A stretch of 16,513 nucleotides of DNA, from positions 1 to 16,513 of the forward strand of contig CAYWTX010000698.1 of the NCBI GenBank assembly GCA_964461295.1, given 5' to 3'. Below the pieces are notes generated by a model. It was not told the DNA's origin, made no database searches, and saw only the letters and a list, made by a program, of their open reading frames with translations. Origin of the DNA: CAYWTX01 sp964461295. Its GTDB lineage: Bacteria; Planctomycetota; Phycisphaerae; SM23-33. The translations under genes were made by a program, and so were the position numbers. This document shows positions 7,029-14,742 of this stretch, one piece after another. How positions within the stretch are numbered: position 1 is the first letter of the stretch; each line of letters opens with the position of its first letter.

Positions 7029-8414
7029 TTACTGGGCGGGCTTGACGACGATGACCTGGGGATTCTCGGTGCCGCGACGGACCAGGAAATTGATCGGCTG
7101 ACGCGGATCGGTCGACAGCGACTTCTCCACGATCTGGCTGAACGTTTCCTTCGACTTCACCGGGTTATTGTTGACGTTGGTGATCACGTCGCCGGGATGC
7201 AGGTTGGCGACGGCCGAGGGGCTGTCCTTCACGATGCCCATGACGATCAGGCCCGGCACCTTCGCCGTGTCGCTCTTGTCGAGGTACTCATCCAGCATGA
7301 CCTTCTCGCGGACGAGCACGCCGATGGCCTTGTTGAAGTACCGCTCGGCGGCGTCCGGACGGGTGGGCATGGCGCCCATCGTCACGGAGATTTCCTTGGG
7401 TTGCCCGGCCCGCAGGACCTTGAGCACCACCTTCGTGCCGTCCGGCATCCGCATCAGGGTGCGGGCGAAGTTCTGCACCACGAGCTGAGGCGTCGCCAGC
7501 TTCTCGATCGGCTGGCCGTTCATCTGGACGATGAGGTCGCGATCCTGAAGGCCCGCCTTCGCTCCGGGCTGGTCGGGAATCACCTCGTCGACCTTCACGG
7601 CCGGCTCCTTGAGGTTGAGGATCCCGGCGAGTTCGTCGCCGACGGCTTCGAACCGGTTGACGCCGATCCAGGCGAGCTTGCTGGTCTGGCCGTCGGAGGG
7701 GATGCTCTTGAGCACGTGGACGAACTCCTCCACCGGGGTGAAGAAGGACGTTTCCTGCGTGTTGCGGAGCTGCAGCGGCGCCAGGCCCTGTTGCGTGGGG
7801 GTCTGGTAGCCCAGGAAGAGCTGCTGGCCGATGATGCCGATAGCCCGCCCGTCAGAGGCGTACACCGGCGAGCAGGCGCCGGTCAGGTTGCCGCTGGACA
7901 CGTACACCAGGTCGCCAGGGACGCGAAGGATCGATCCCACGTAGCCCATGCCCACCTGGATCGGGTGCGCCGGGTCGCCCGTCAGGACGCCCACCGAACC
8001 GACCGGCTGGCCCAGCTTCACCTTCGAGGTGGCCGAGAACTGCACCACCGTGAACTCGGCCTTTTCCGTCGCCTGTACGAATCCCAGGCCCGTCCATGCG
8101 TCGATCCCCAGCAGCTTCGCCTTGAGAGGCTTGGAGTCCGCGGCCGACGGGGTGACCTGGAAATCCTTCAACTGCTTGGTTTCCATCCGCGGGTCCAGAG
8201 CGGTGGTCAGGAACGTCCCGATGCCGCCATCCATGCGGATGCAGATGCCCTGCCCGGCGACCGTGCGCGGGCCGGTTTCAATGTCCACCGTGTAGGTGAT
8301 GATCGCCACGGAATTGCCATACTTCGCGGCGATGTCCTCCAGGAAGTTCCCCTGCGCCATCGACACACCCGACAGCATCAGAACCGTCAAACCCAACGTT
8401 AGCCATCGCTTCAT
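7029..8414 (-). CDS. HtrA/trypsin-like protein with two PDZ domains and degenerate catalytic triad
   Basis: 461 residues. MKRWLTLGLTVLMLSGVSMAQG is a signal peptide with a likely cut after SMA. Residues about 25-235 follow the HtrA trypsin-like layout. PDZ1 spans about 249-348 (VDEVIPDQPGAKAGLQDRDLIVQMNGQ and following) and PDZ2 about 360-458 (IVKDSPSAVANLHPGDVITNVN). The protease motifs are degraded: where HtrA has xxNxHV there is LTTALDP (69-75), the DLA Asp position reads TGLG (108-111), and GNSGGP corresponds to LTGACSP (177-183), with Ala180 in place of the catalytic Ser. It is probably a non-proteolytic, peptide-binding periplasmic protein. Start 8414 is chosen for the signal peptide and a good AGGAGA; the frame is open to 8477. 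It follows lgt by 40 bases and precedes the TPR/HEAT gene, suggesting an envelope operon. Confidence 0.82.
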   Translation of the reverse strand: MKRWLTLGLTVLMLSGVSMAQGNFLEDIAAKYGNSVAIITYTVDIETGPRTVAGQGICIRMDGGIGTFLTTALDPRMETKQLKDFQVTPSAADSKPLKAKLLGIDAWTGLGFVQATEKAEFTVVQFSATSKVKLGQPVGSVGVLTGDPAHPIQVGMGYVGSILRVPGDLVYVSSGNLTGACSPVYASDGRAIGIIGQQLFLGYQTPTQQGLAPLQLRNTQETSFFTPVEEFVHVLKSIPSDGQTSKLAWIGVNRFEAVGDELAGILNLKEPAVKVDEVIPDQPGAKAGLQDRDLIVQMNGQPIEKLATPQLVVQNFARTLMRMPDGTKVVLKVLRAGQPKEISVTMGAMPTRPDAAERYFNKAIGVLVREKVMLDEYLDKSDTAKVPGLIVMGIVKDSPSAVANLHPGDVITNVNNNPVKSKETFSQIVEKSLSTDPRQPINFLVRRGTENPQVIVVKPAQ

Positions 8415-8454
8415 GAACCTTTCTCCTTTGCCCCTTCCTGGGGCGGTTAGTGCA

Positions 8455-9870
8455 CTATCTGCCACCAGCACCACCATCCGGGCCGATGGCAGCTATCTCG
8501 GCTATCCGAAGCCGGCTCTTTAGCGGAGCGCACGAGGCGGGCAACTTCCGCAGGGCCAGCCAGAACACAATTCCTATCGACACGAGGGCCAGTGAACTGT
8601 ACTGATTGTGGGTCAGGATTCCGCGCAGCAGGTCGTGGGGGTTGTCGGCCCGAATGCTCTCCTCAACGAACCGCGTCACCGGGTACAAGATCGCAAGCAG
8701 CGCGAAGACTTCCCCCTCCCGCCGCCGGTGCCGGTAATACAAGCTCAGCAGCCCCGCCAGCAGCAACGCGTTGAGCATGGCCAGCACCTGCGCCGGCTTG
8801 GTCGCCAGGCTGTGCTCCCCCCCGGCCAACGCGAACTGATCGGCCTGCAACTCCGCATTGGCCGCGGCGCGTTCGTCCGAGGCCAGCCTGCCGTCCCCGT
8901 CGGCGTCGAATCGCTGGCGGAGGCTGGAGAAATACGACCACACGTCCTGGAACGTAAGCGAAGCGCCCAGCGACAGGCAGGCCGCCTCGTCCCAGTGCTC
9001 GCCGCCGCGCAGGAGCCCCGTCCCATCGCTCAGCGCCTGCTGCCATTCCCGTTCATCCAGCAGGCCGTCCAGACCGGCGGCCGCCAGGAACGCCTTCCGC
9101 GCCAGCGCCTGGTTGTTCGGATCGGCCCACATCGCCGTCTGGTCGTTCTTCAGCGCGCCGTGGAGGTACTTGGGCGGGTGCACCACGATAATCGGCTGGA
9201 ACTCGCCGCCGACCTTGATCCTGCTGTCGCGGTGATTGACCAGCGCCTCGGGCGGGTGGACGCGACGCGATGGCGCCTGCTCGGGGCTGAGTTGGTGCTG
9301 GTAGGCCGGCGTCGGCGCCACCGTGTCCACCGAGTACGGATTCGCCCGCCCGTCGAACTTCGCCAGGGGCTTGCTGAACATGGGGAAATGCATGCCCAGC
9401 GCCCAGTGCTCATCCACCGTGGCGCCGTAGCAGCAGCCGTTGAGCGTGCATCCGGCGCGCCCGAAGGCCAGGCCGATCATCAGGCTCGCGGCGACGATGT
9501 CGAGGTGCCGCCGCACGGGCAGTCGCTTGACGAACAGGTAGCCCAGAACGACGAGCGTGGCCAGGATGACTCCGCCGTAATAGATGAGGCCGCCGCTGGT
9601 TACGTCAAGCATGGAGCCCACGCTCCGGAAGCTGTCGGGGTGCTGAATGATGTAGGCGACCCGGGCGCCCAGGATTCCGCCGATCAGGGCCAGCAGGCCC
9701 ATGCGCGAGACATGCTCGGGGTTCTCGCCCGCCCGCTTGGCGCGCCACTGGGCGAGGAAGATCGCCGTCACGAATCCAAGCACGAGCATCAGCCCGTACC
9801 CGTAGATCCTCAAGGGCACCTGCAACCCCAACAGCGCCCGTGTGCCGAAATCAACAATGATCTGTAGCAT
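8455..9870 (-). CDS. lgt: Prolipoprotein diacylglyceryl transferase (Lgt) with large EF-hand-containing insertion
   Basis: 471 residues against about 260-300 for the family. It transfers diacylglyceryl from phosphatidylglycerol to the lipobox Cys of prolipoproteins at the inner membrane. N-terminal half is typical: membrane segments at about 20-42, 57-77, 97-115 and 122-138, GGILGARVAY (64-73), GGLIYYGG (93-100) and GRAGCTLNGCCYG (137-149). The C-terminal half resumes with helices at about 360-378 and 388-405 including RFVEESIRADN (400-410, matching the catalytic-type Arg/Glu) and a last helix at 426-440. Between, residues about 172-356 form an extra hydrophilic domain with a canonical EF-hand loop, D322-A-D-G-D-G-R-L-A-S-D-E333. 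The insertion probably lies on the periplasmic side. GAGG is 4 bases before the ATG. It sits between panD and the protease-like gene. Confidence 0.9.
   Translation of the reverse strand: MLQIIVDFGTRALLGLQVPLRIYGYGLMLVLGFVTAIFLAQWRAKRAGENPEHVSRMGLLALIGGILGARVAYIIQHPDSFRSVGSMLDVTSGGLIYYGGVILATLVVLGYLFVKRLPVRRHLDIVAASLMIGLAFGRAGCTLNGCCYGATVDEHWALGMHFPMFSKPLAKFDGRANPYSVDTVAPTPAYQHQLSPEQAPSRRVHPPEALVNHRDSRIKVGGEFQPIIVVHPPKYLHGALKNDQTAMWADPNNQALARKAFLAAAGLDGLLDEREWQQALSDGTGLLRGGEHWDEAACLSLGASLTFQDVWSYFSSLRQRFDADGDGRLASDERAAANAELQADQFALAGGEHSLATKPAQVLAMLNALLLAGLLSLYYRHRRREGEVFALLAILYPVTRFVEESIRADNPHDLLRGILTHNQYSSLALVSIGIVFWLALRKLPASCAPLKSRLRIAEIAAIGPDGGAGGR
8872..8907 (-). other. EF-hand calcium-binding loop within Lgt
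   Basis: Encodes DADGDGRLASDE, which fits the 12-residue EF-hand loop D-x-D-x-D-G-x-[ILV]-x-x-x-E at every key position. A degenerate second half-loop, GLDGLLDEREW, lies about 55 residues earlier in the insertion, as expected for a paired EF-hand. Calcium binding is inferred from the motif. Confidence 0.8.
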
Positions 9871-9904
9871 TCAGCCTCAGAAAGGGCTATGAGTCGCGAG
9901 TTGT

Positions 9905-10261
9905 CTACAACATGCGTACTGGCCGATTCCTGTCATCGACCAGGACAATTCTAGGCTCGATCCGGGCCGCTTCCTGCATTTCCGCGTATGCGAACGCCAT
10001 GATGATCAGCCGATCGCCCACGCCGACGAGCCGGGCGGCCGCTCCGTTGATGGTCACCTCGCCGCCGCCTCGCGGCCCGCATATCACATACGTTTCGTGA
10101 CGCGTGCCGTTGGACAGGTTGGCCACCAGGACGCTCTCGCCTTCGACGATGCCCGAGGCATCCAACAACTCGCGGTCGATCGTGATGGACCCGATGTAGT
10201 CCAGGTCGGCCCCGGTGGCCGTCGCCCGGTGAATCTTCGCTCGCAGCACTTTGATGAACAT
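9905..10261 (-). CDS. panD: Aspartate 1-decarboxylase precursor (PanD)
   Basis: 118 residues, normal length. It makes beta-alanine from aspartate for pantothenate and CoA. The pro-enzyme cleaves itself before Ser25 (YIGSITID, 22-29; Gly24-Ser25) to form the pyruvoyl cofactor. K9, H11, R54, T57, Y58 and N72 fall at the same numbers as in the Escherichia coli enzyme, so it looks fully active. The start at MFIKVLRAKIHRAT is fixed by the family N-terminus; the frame is open upstream to 10345 but that extra part has no homology. It lies 61 bases downstream of panC and 34 bases upstream of lgt, in one direction, so cotranscription is likely. Confidence 0.95.
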   Translation of the reverse strand: MFIKVLRAKIHRATATGADLDYIGSITIDRELLDASGIVEGESVLVANLSNGTRHETYVICGPRGGGEVTINGAAARLVGVGDRLIIMAFAYAEMQEAARIEPRIVLVDDRNRPVRML

Positions 10262-10322
10262 GCTTTCCGCCAGTCTCCTGGGCACGACGCATCCCGCGGC
10301 GCCGCGCGACGGGAAACTGTAC

Positions 10323-11192
<870 letters not shown>

Positions 11193-11215
11193 TGCATTTC
11201 TCGCTACGGAGATAA

Positions 11216-11560
11216 GAGACCACGAACTACACGAATGGAAGCGAATTACACGAAAAACAGCGCGAAGACACAAACCAAAGTCTGCTTTGACGCCTCCCTC
11301 AGAAATCGCAGAATGCGTGTGTGGCTCAAGAACTTGCAGATTCGCATCTTAGCCCCGAAGGGGCGTCGAGGATTTAGCCGGGGGCGTAAGCCCACGGTAT
11401 ACAAACAACTAAGCATAGAGCCCCGAAGGGGCGAAAGAAAGTTCGCGAACTGGCGAAGTGCTGTTCGTAGTCGAACGTCGCGGTTGTGGCGACTTCTGAG
11501 CGAGGCGTCTGCTTTGCTTCTCTCGTGCAATTCGTTCCCGTTCCTGTAATCCGTGGTCTC
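11216..11560. repeat. 345-bp gap element bounded by imperfect 38-bp inverted repeats
   Basis: This fills most of the 375-base gap between panC and the deoxynucleoside kinase gene, and I see no real gene in it. The left arm 11216-11253 and the reverse complement of the right arm 11523-11560 match at 31 of 38 positions, both beginning GAGACCACG. Inside are two copies of a small hairpin unit and a GUAA-loop hairpin (11351-11433). The structure resembles a miniature mobile element or a structured transcript region. No target-site duplication was recognised. Confidence 0.65.
11351..11433. repeat. Paired 15-bp hairpin repeats around a GNRA-type hairpin
   Basis: AGCCCCGAAGGGGCG occurs at 11351-11365 and 11419-11433; each copy folds as a 5-bp stem (GCCCC/GGGGC). 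Between them CCGGGGGCGTAAGCCCACGG (about 11378-11397) folds into an 8-pair stem with one mismatch and a GUAA tetraloop. The compact GC hairpins suggest a transcribed structured repeat. Confidence 0.6.
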
Positions 11561-11567
11561 CTTCCTG

Positions 11568-12164
11568 CTACGCGCCCAGATGCCCCCGCACGGCGGATAC
11601 CACGCCGTGCAGGACGCCCGCTTCGCGGACGTCCGCCTTGTCCGTCCGGATCGCCACTACCGGACAGCCCACGCCGCTCAGGACCTCATCATAGGCCTTG
11701 CGCATCGAGTCCAGGAACGCCGCGTCCATCACGCGCTCGAAGCGGCGACCGCGCCGGCGGATCCGCTCCAGCAGCGCCGCCGGGGCTGCGTCCAGGCGCA
11801 CCAGCACGTCAGGCCGGCGCACCAGCCGCGACAACTCGGCGTGCACCGGCTCGTACGCCGCCACCTCCGGCGAACGCAGCCGCTGGAGAGCGTACAGGCG
11901 GTCCTGGCAGAAACCGTAGTCGCTCACGAACACGCCGCGGGCCGGCCAACCTGCCGACGCGAGCTGGTTCACGCGGCTGAGGAGATACCACAGTTGGGCG
12001 GGCAGCCTTGACTCCGCCGGGCCGGTGTACGACGCCGCCAGGAACGGGTTGCCCAGGTAATCCTCGCGGATGAGACCCGCCGGCAGGGCCTCGGCGAGCA
12101 GTTCCGCCAGCGTGGTCTTCCCCGACGCCGGCGGGCCGATGATGCTGATTAGATGGGCACTCAT
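11568..12164 (-). CDS. Deoxynucleoside kinase family protein
   Basis: 198 residues. It begins with a nucleotide-binding P-loop GPPASGKTT (10-18). E34-D35 and GNPFLAASY (38-46) match the substrate-side ExxxxNP region of deoxynucleoside kinases. FVSDYGFCQDRLYA (79-92) occupies the D/ERS region with Arg89. RRPDVLVRLDAAPAALLERIRRRGRRFE (116-143) gives the core strand and the Arg-rich lid. The expected role is salvage of a deoxynucleoside by phosphorylation with ATP in the cytoplasm; which base cannot be told. The family is often encoded next to folK, as here, which supports the call. GAGAGGGG precedes the ATG at 8 bases. Alternative: another small P-loop kinase such as an adenylate- or shikimate-type enzyme; less likely given the NP and lid motifs. 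Confidence 0.8.
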   Translation of the reverse strand: MSAHLISIIGPPASGKTTLAELLAEALPAGLIREDYLGNPFLAASYTGPAESRLPAQLWYLLSRVNQLASAGWPARGVFVSDYGFCQDRLYALQRLRSPEVAAYEPVHAELSRLVRRPDVLVRLDAAPAALLERIRRRGRRFERVMDAAFLDSMRKAYDEVLSGVGCPVVAIRTDKADVREAGVLHGVVSAVRGHLGA

Positions 12165-12204
12165 GGGGAGGGCCCCTCTCTCTTGGAGGCGTTACTCCAC
12201 TTCC

Positions 12205-12393
12205 ATTGCGGATCGCGGATTGGGGATTGCGGGTTCGCCGGCCGGGAGTTCCTGTGCGAAATGGATCGTCTGCCCCATACGGAAGGGGCCGAGAAAGACG
12301 GCAAGGGATGCTGCGTGCAAATCCGCAATCCGCAATCCGCAATCCGCAATCCCGTGCCCAATCCGCAATCCGCAATCCGCAATTCGCAATTCA
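12205..12393. repeat. Heptanucleotide tandem repeat (CAATCCG) arranged as inverted arms
   Basis: On the plus strand the right side holds about ten 7-base units of CAATCCG in two runs, 12319-12353 and 12359-12393. The last degenerate unit contains the folK stop codon. The left side, about 12205-12234, carries the same unit on the opposite strand. Between them CGTCT...AGACG and GCCCC...GGGGC can pair in the middle, so the whole gap could fold as one long hairpin. It separates folK from the deoxynucleoside kinase gene. Confidence 0.85.
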
Positions 12394-12873
12394 TTTCCCC
12401 ACCTCCGCATCCACCAGCAGCTCAGCCACCGTGCGCTTCAGCATCGGGTGGACGGCCCGCGGGGCAATGCTCGCCAGCGGGCGGAGAACGAACAGCCGCT
12501 CGTGCATCCGCGGGTGCGGGATCGTCAGCGCCTCCGTCTCGACCACCGCCTCGCCCATCAACACGATGTCCAGGTCGATGGCCCGCGGACCCCAGCGCTC
12601 CTCCTGCTCGCGCCGCCGCCCCAGCGACCGCTCGATCTCCTGGAGCGCCGCCAGCAGTTCCGACGGCCCCAGGCTGGTGGCGATCTCGACCGCCGCGTTG
12701 AGGTACTTGGCCTGCTTGGGCGGCCCGCCCACCGGCTCGGTCTCGACGAACTGCGATACGCGCCGGACCTCGACGCCGGCCAACTGGTCGATCGCCTTCA
12801 GGGCCATCAGCATGGTCCACCCGCGGTCGCCAAGGTTCGATCCCAGCGCAATGTAAGCGATCGTTTCCGGCAT
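12391..12873 (-). CDS. folK: 6-hydroxymethyl-7,8-dihydropterin pyrophosphokinase (FolK)
   Basis: 160 residues, family length. It transfers pyrophosphate from ATP to the pterin alcohol in folate synthesis. N-terminal YIALGSNLGDR (7-17) and the signature RWGPRAIDLDIVLM (93-106) with the magnesium-binding Asp100 and Asp102 are both present, followed by IPHPRMHERLFVLRPLASIAP (118-138). Start 12873 is set by the family N-terminus; ATG 12891 is in frame but adds unsupported residues. It is the first gene of the minus-strand run folK, deoxynucleoside kinase, panC, panD, lgt. Its stop codon lies inside the heptanucleotide repeat, so the repeat has reached the exact end of the gene without lengthening it visibly. 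Confidence 0.95.
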   Translation of the reverse strand: MPETIAYIALGSNLGDRGWTMLMALKAIDQLAGVEVRRVSQFVETEPVGGPPKQAKYLNAAVEIATSLGPSELLAALQEIERSLGRRREQEERWGPRAIDLDIVLMGEAVVETEALTIPHPRMHERLFVLRPLASIAPRAVHPMLKRTVAELLVDAEVGK

Positions 12874-12955
12874 CCGCTTCAGCCTACACAAGGCAATTCG
12901 GCCAAACCACGGTTTTTCGCGTTGGGCCTGCCCCGCCCGGTCCTTCCTTTAGGGT

Positions 12956-13069
12956 CCGTCACGAAATAACCTGAGCAAGCCAGTCTTGGTGGCACAGCTT
13001 TCCAAGCTGTGCAGCACAGGTCGGAGACCTGTGCCACCTGGGAAACGTGAACAAGTTATTTCGTGACGG
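12956..13069. repeat. 114-bp cruciform element with perfect 15-bp terminal inverted repeats
   Basis: Ends are CCGTCACGAAATAAC (12956-12970) and its exact reverse complement (13055-13069). Inside, GGTG (12988-12991) pairs with CACC (13035-13038). Within that stem are two perfect 9-bp hairpins with three-base loops (12992-13012 and 13014-13034). The whole makes a cloverleaf-like shape. It lies in the gap between divergent folK and the aldo/keto reductase gene. It is probably a miniature non-coding mobile or REP-type element; no open frame is present. Confidence 0.85.
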
Positions 13070-13140
13070 CGCCTTACACTCCGAAGGAGCCGTCGGCTCG
13101 ACCCTTGAACCTTCCCGCTCGGCGCCCGACACTTGCCACC

Positions 13141-14124
13141 ATGGAATACCGACTCCTTGGCCAAACGGGCGTGAAGGTCTCCAGATTGTGCTTCGGCACG
13201 ATGAGCTTCGGCGGCGACGCCGACGAGGCCGCTTCGGCCGCCATGTTCCGCCGCTGCCTCGACGCGGGCATCAACTTCTTCGACACCGCCGATGTCTACT
13301 CCGCCGGACGCAGCGAGGAGATCCTCGGCCGCCTGCTGGAAGGCGTCCGCGACCGGGTGGTCCTGGCGACGAAGGTGTTCGGCGCAACCGGCGAGGGACC
13401 CAACGACCGCGGGCTGTCGCGCCGGCACATCGTGCAGGCCGTGGAGGCAAGCCTGCGCCGCCTCCGCACTGACCGCCTCGACGTGTACTACTGCCACCAG
13501 TTCGACGCCGACACGCCCATCGACGAAACGCTGCGGGCGATGGACGACCTCGTCCGGAAAGGCAAGGTGCTCTACCCGGCCGCGAGCAACTGGCCCGCCT
13601 GGCGGATCGCGAAGGCGCTGGGCGTCTCCGCCCGCCGGGGCTGGGCACGCTTCGAGTGCATCCAGCCCATGTACAACCTCGCCAAGCGCCAGGCGGAGGT
13701 GGAACTCCTGCCGCTTGCCGCCGGCGAGGGCCTGGGCGTGGCGACCTACTCGCCCCTGGGCGGCGGGCTGCTCGCCGGCAAGTACGGGCGCGGGCGCCGG
13801 CCCGCCCATGGCCGGCTGATCGACAACGCCAACTACAAGGTCCGCTACGGCGAGGAGGGGTACTTCGACGTGGCCGAGCGGTTCGTCGAGCACGCCGCCC
13901 AACGCGGCATGCACCCGGCGACGCTTGCCGTCGCGTGGGTGATGCACCACCCGGCCGTGACCGCGCCGATCATCGGCGCCCGCAACGTCGAGCAACTCGA
14001 GCCGTCGCTGGCGGCGGCAAGCGTCGCCATGACGTCGCGGTGGCGCGACGAGATTTCCGCCCTGTCGCCCACCCCGCCCCCGCCCACCGACCGCCGCGAG
14101 GAGCAGTTCGACCTGCGCACGTGA
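13141..14124 (+). CDS. Aldo/keto reductase
   Basis: 327 residues forming a TIM barrel that reduces carbonyl substrates with NADPH; the substrate cannot be told. The catalytic tetrad is visible as D48 (NFFDTADVY), Y53, K78 (LATKVF) and H119 (YYCHQFD). Other family marks are LGQTGVKVSRLCFGTMSFGG (6-25), the strand ATYSPLGGGLLAGKY, and the cofactor region PIIGARNVEQLEPSL. It resembles the potassium-channel beta-subunit-like branch of the family. Start 13141 matches the usual MEYRxLGxTGxxVS; the frame is open to 13063 but that part lies in the cruciform element. No clear ribosome-binding site precedes the ATG. The last 51 bases of the gene are duplicated at 14743-14793, with the brnTA pair between the copies. 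Confidence 0.92.
   Translation: MEYRLLGQTGVKVSRLCFGTMSFGGDADEAASAAMFRRCLDAGINFFDTADVYSAGRSEEILGRLLEGVRDRVVLATKVFGATGEGPNDRGLSRRHIVQAVEASLRRLRTDRLDVYYCHQFDADTPIDETLRAMDDLVRKGKVLYPAASNWPAWRIAKALGVSARRGWARFECIQPMYNLAKRQAEVELLPLAAGEGLGVATYSPLGGGLLAGKYGRGRRPAHGRLIDNANYKVRYGEEGYFDVAERFVEHAAQRGMHPATLAVAWVMHHPAVTAPIIGARNVEQLEPSLAAASVAMTSRWRDEISALSPTPPPPTDRREEQFDLRT
14074..14124 (+). repeat. Direct repeat copy 1: 3' end of the aldo/keto reductase gene
   Basis: Fifty of 51 bases match 14743-14793 at an offset of 669; the single difference is C14112 against A14781. It covers the last 16 codons and the stop. Confidence 0.95.
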
Positions 14125-14132
14125 AAGCAGGC

Positions 14133-14160
14133 TTGCCTTCGCGGGTACTGGCACTACAAT
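14133..14160 (+). promoter_or_regulatory. Candidate promoter of brnTA
   Basis: TTGCCT (14133-14138) and TACAAT (14155-14160) are 16 bases apart, a good sigma-70-type fit. The -10 box ends 6 bases before the brnT ATG, so transcription should start at or next to the start codon. In known brnTA operons the complex represses its own promoter, which is probable here too. Confidence 0.6.
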
Positions 14161-14166
14161 AGCATT

Positions 14167-14457
14167 ATGCGGGCAATACGGTTCACCTGGGACGATCGGA
14201 AGGCGGCGGAGAATGCCCGGAAGCATCGCGTGTCATTCTCCGAGGCTGCCACCGTCTTCTTCGATGAAAACGCCCGCCTGTCGCATGACCCCGAACATTC
14301 ACTCGGAGAGGAGCGCTTCGTTCTCCTCGGCCTGAGTTCAAGACTTCGGATACTGACCGTCTGCCATACCTGCCGTGGGAGTGACCGCGAGATTCGCCTC
14401 ATCAGCGCGCGGAAGGCAACACAAACCGAATTGCGCCAATATGGGAGCTTCCTATGA
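14167..14457 (+). CDS. brnT: BrnT-family toxin (ribonuclease)
   Basis: 96 residues of the BrnT (DUF497) family. The pattern FTWDDRKAAENARKHRVSFSEA (6-27), then VFFDENARLSHDPEHS (30-45), ERFVLLGLSSRLRILTVCHT (49-68) and the ending EIRLISARKATQTELRQY (75-92) follow the family closely, including the ISARKA motif. BrnT is a RelE-like ribonuclease that blocks translation. The first ATG is used; no ribosome-binding site precedes it and the -10 box ends just 6 bases upstream, implying leaderless translation. brnA overlaps the end by 4 bases (ATGA). The pair lies between the two 51-bp direct repeats. Confidence 0.92.
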   Translation: MRAIRFTWDDRKAAENARKHRVSFSEAATVFFDENARLSHDPEHSLGEERFVLLGLSSRLRILTVCHTCRGSDREIRLISARKATQTELRQYGSFL

Positions 14458-14705
14458 GAAAAGAATACGATTTCTCCAGGTCCATCAAGAATCCCTACGC
14501 CCGGCAACTGAAGAAGCAGGTCACGCTGCGGCTGAGTCCGGAAGTGATCGCCCACTTCAAGAACCTGTCGAAGGAAACGGGCGTTCCGTACCAGAACCTC
14601 ATCAACCTTTACCTCCGGGAATGTGCTCATTCGGGACGAAGGCTCCGAATGGTGTGGGCGCCAAGGGCGAAGGCAGCCCAAGCGGCGGCTCCTGGGGCAC
14701 ACTGA
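14454..14705 (+). CDS. brnA: BrnA-family antitoxin
   Basis: 83 residues. KEYDFSRSIKNPYARQLKKQVTLRLSPEVIAHFKNLSKETGVPYQNLINLYLREC (3-57) matches BrnA, whose C-terminal part is a ribbon-helix-helix DNA-binding fold (strand QVTLRL, then two helices). It binds BrnT and represses the operon. The last 20 or so residues (WAPRAKAAQAAAPGAH) are Ala-rich, unlike the short ending usual in the family, and may come from read-through into unrelated downstream DNA. Start overlaps the brnT stop as ATGA. GAGCTTCC-type sequence precedes the ATG, with GGGAG at a usable distance inside brnT. Confidence 0.88.
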   Translation: MRKEYDFSRSIKNPYARQLKKQVTLRLSPEVIAHFKNLSKETGVPYQNLINLYLRECAHSGRRLRMVWAPRAKAAQAAAPGAH

Positions 14706-14742
14706 GGGCGCCGGTTGTCCCACTTCGCCACCTCCGCCAGCG

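Noticed and set aside
6819..8402. 527-codon plus-strand open frame
   Set aside because: It is antisense to the PDZ protein gene, whose PDZ domains and signal peptide are convincing.
12319..12393. CRISPR-like array
   Set aside because: The units are 7 bases in direct tandem with no spacers and there are no cas genes; it is a simple tandem repeat.
12988..13038. tRNA gene, from the cloverleaf shape
   Set aside because: There is no anticodon arm of proper size, no T-loop consensus and no acceptor stem; the hairpins have three-base loops.
14706..14742. Remnant of a second aldo/keto reductase before repeat copy 2
   Set aside because: Reading the repeat frame upstream gives no reductase-like residues, only a short Pro/Ser-rich stretch; only the 51-bp tail is duplicated.
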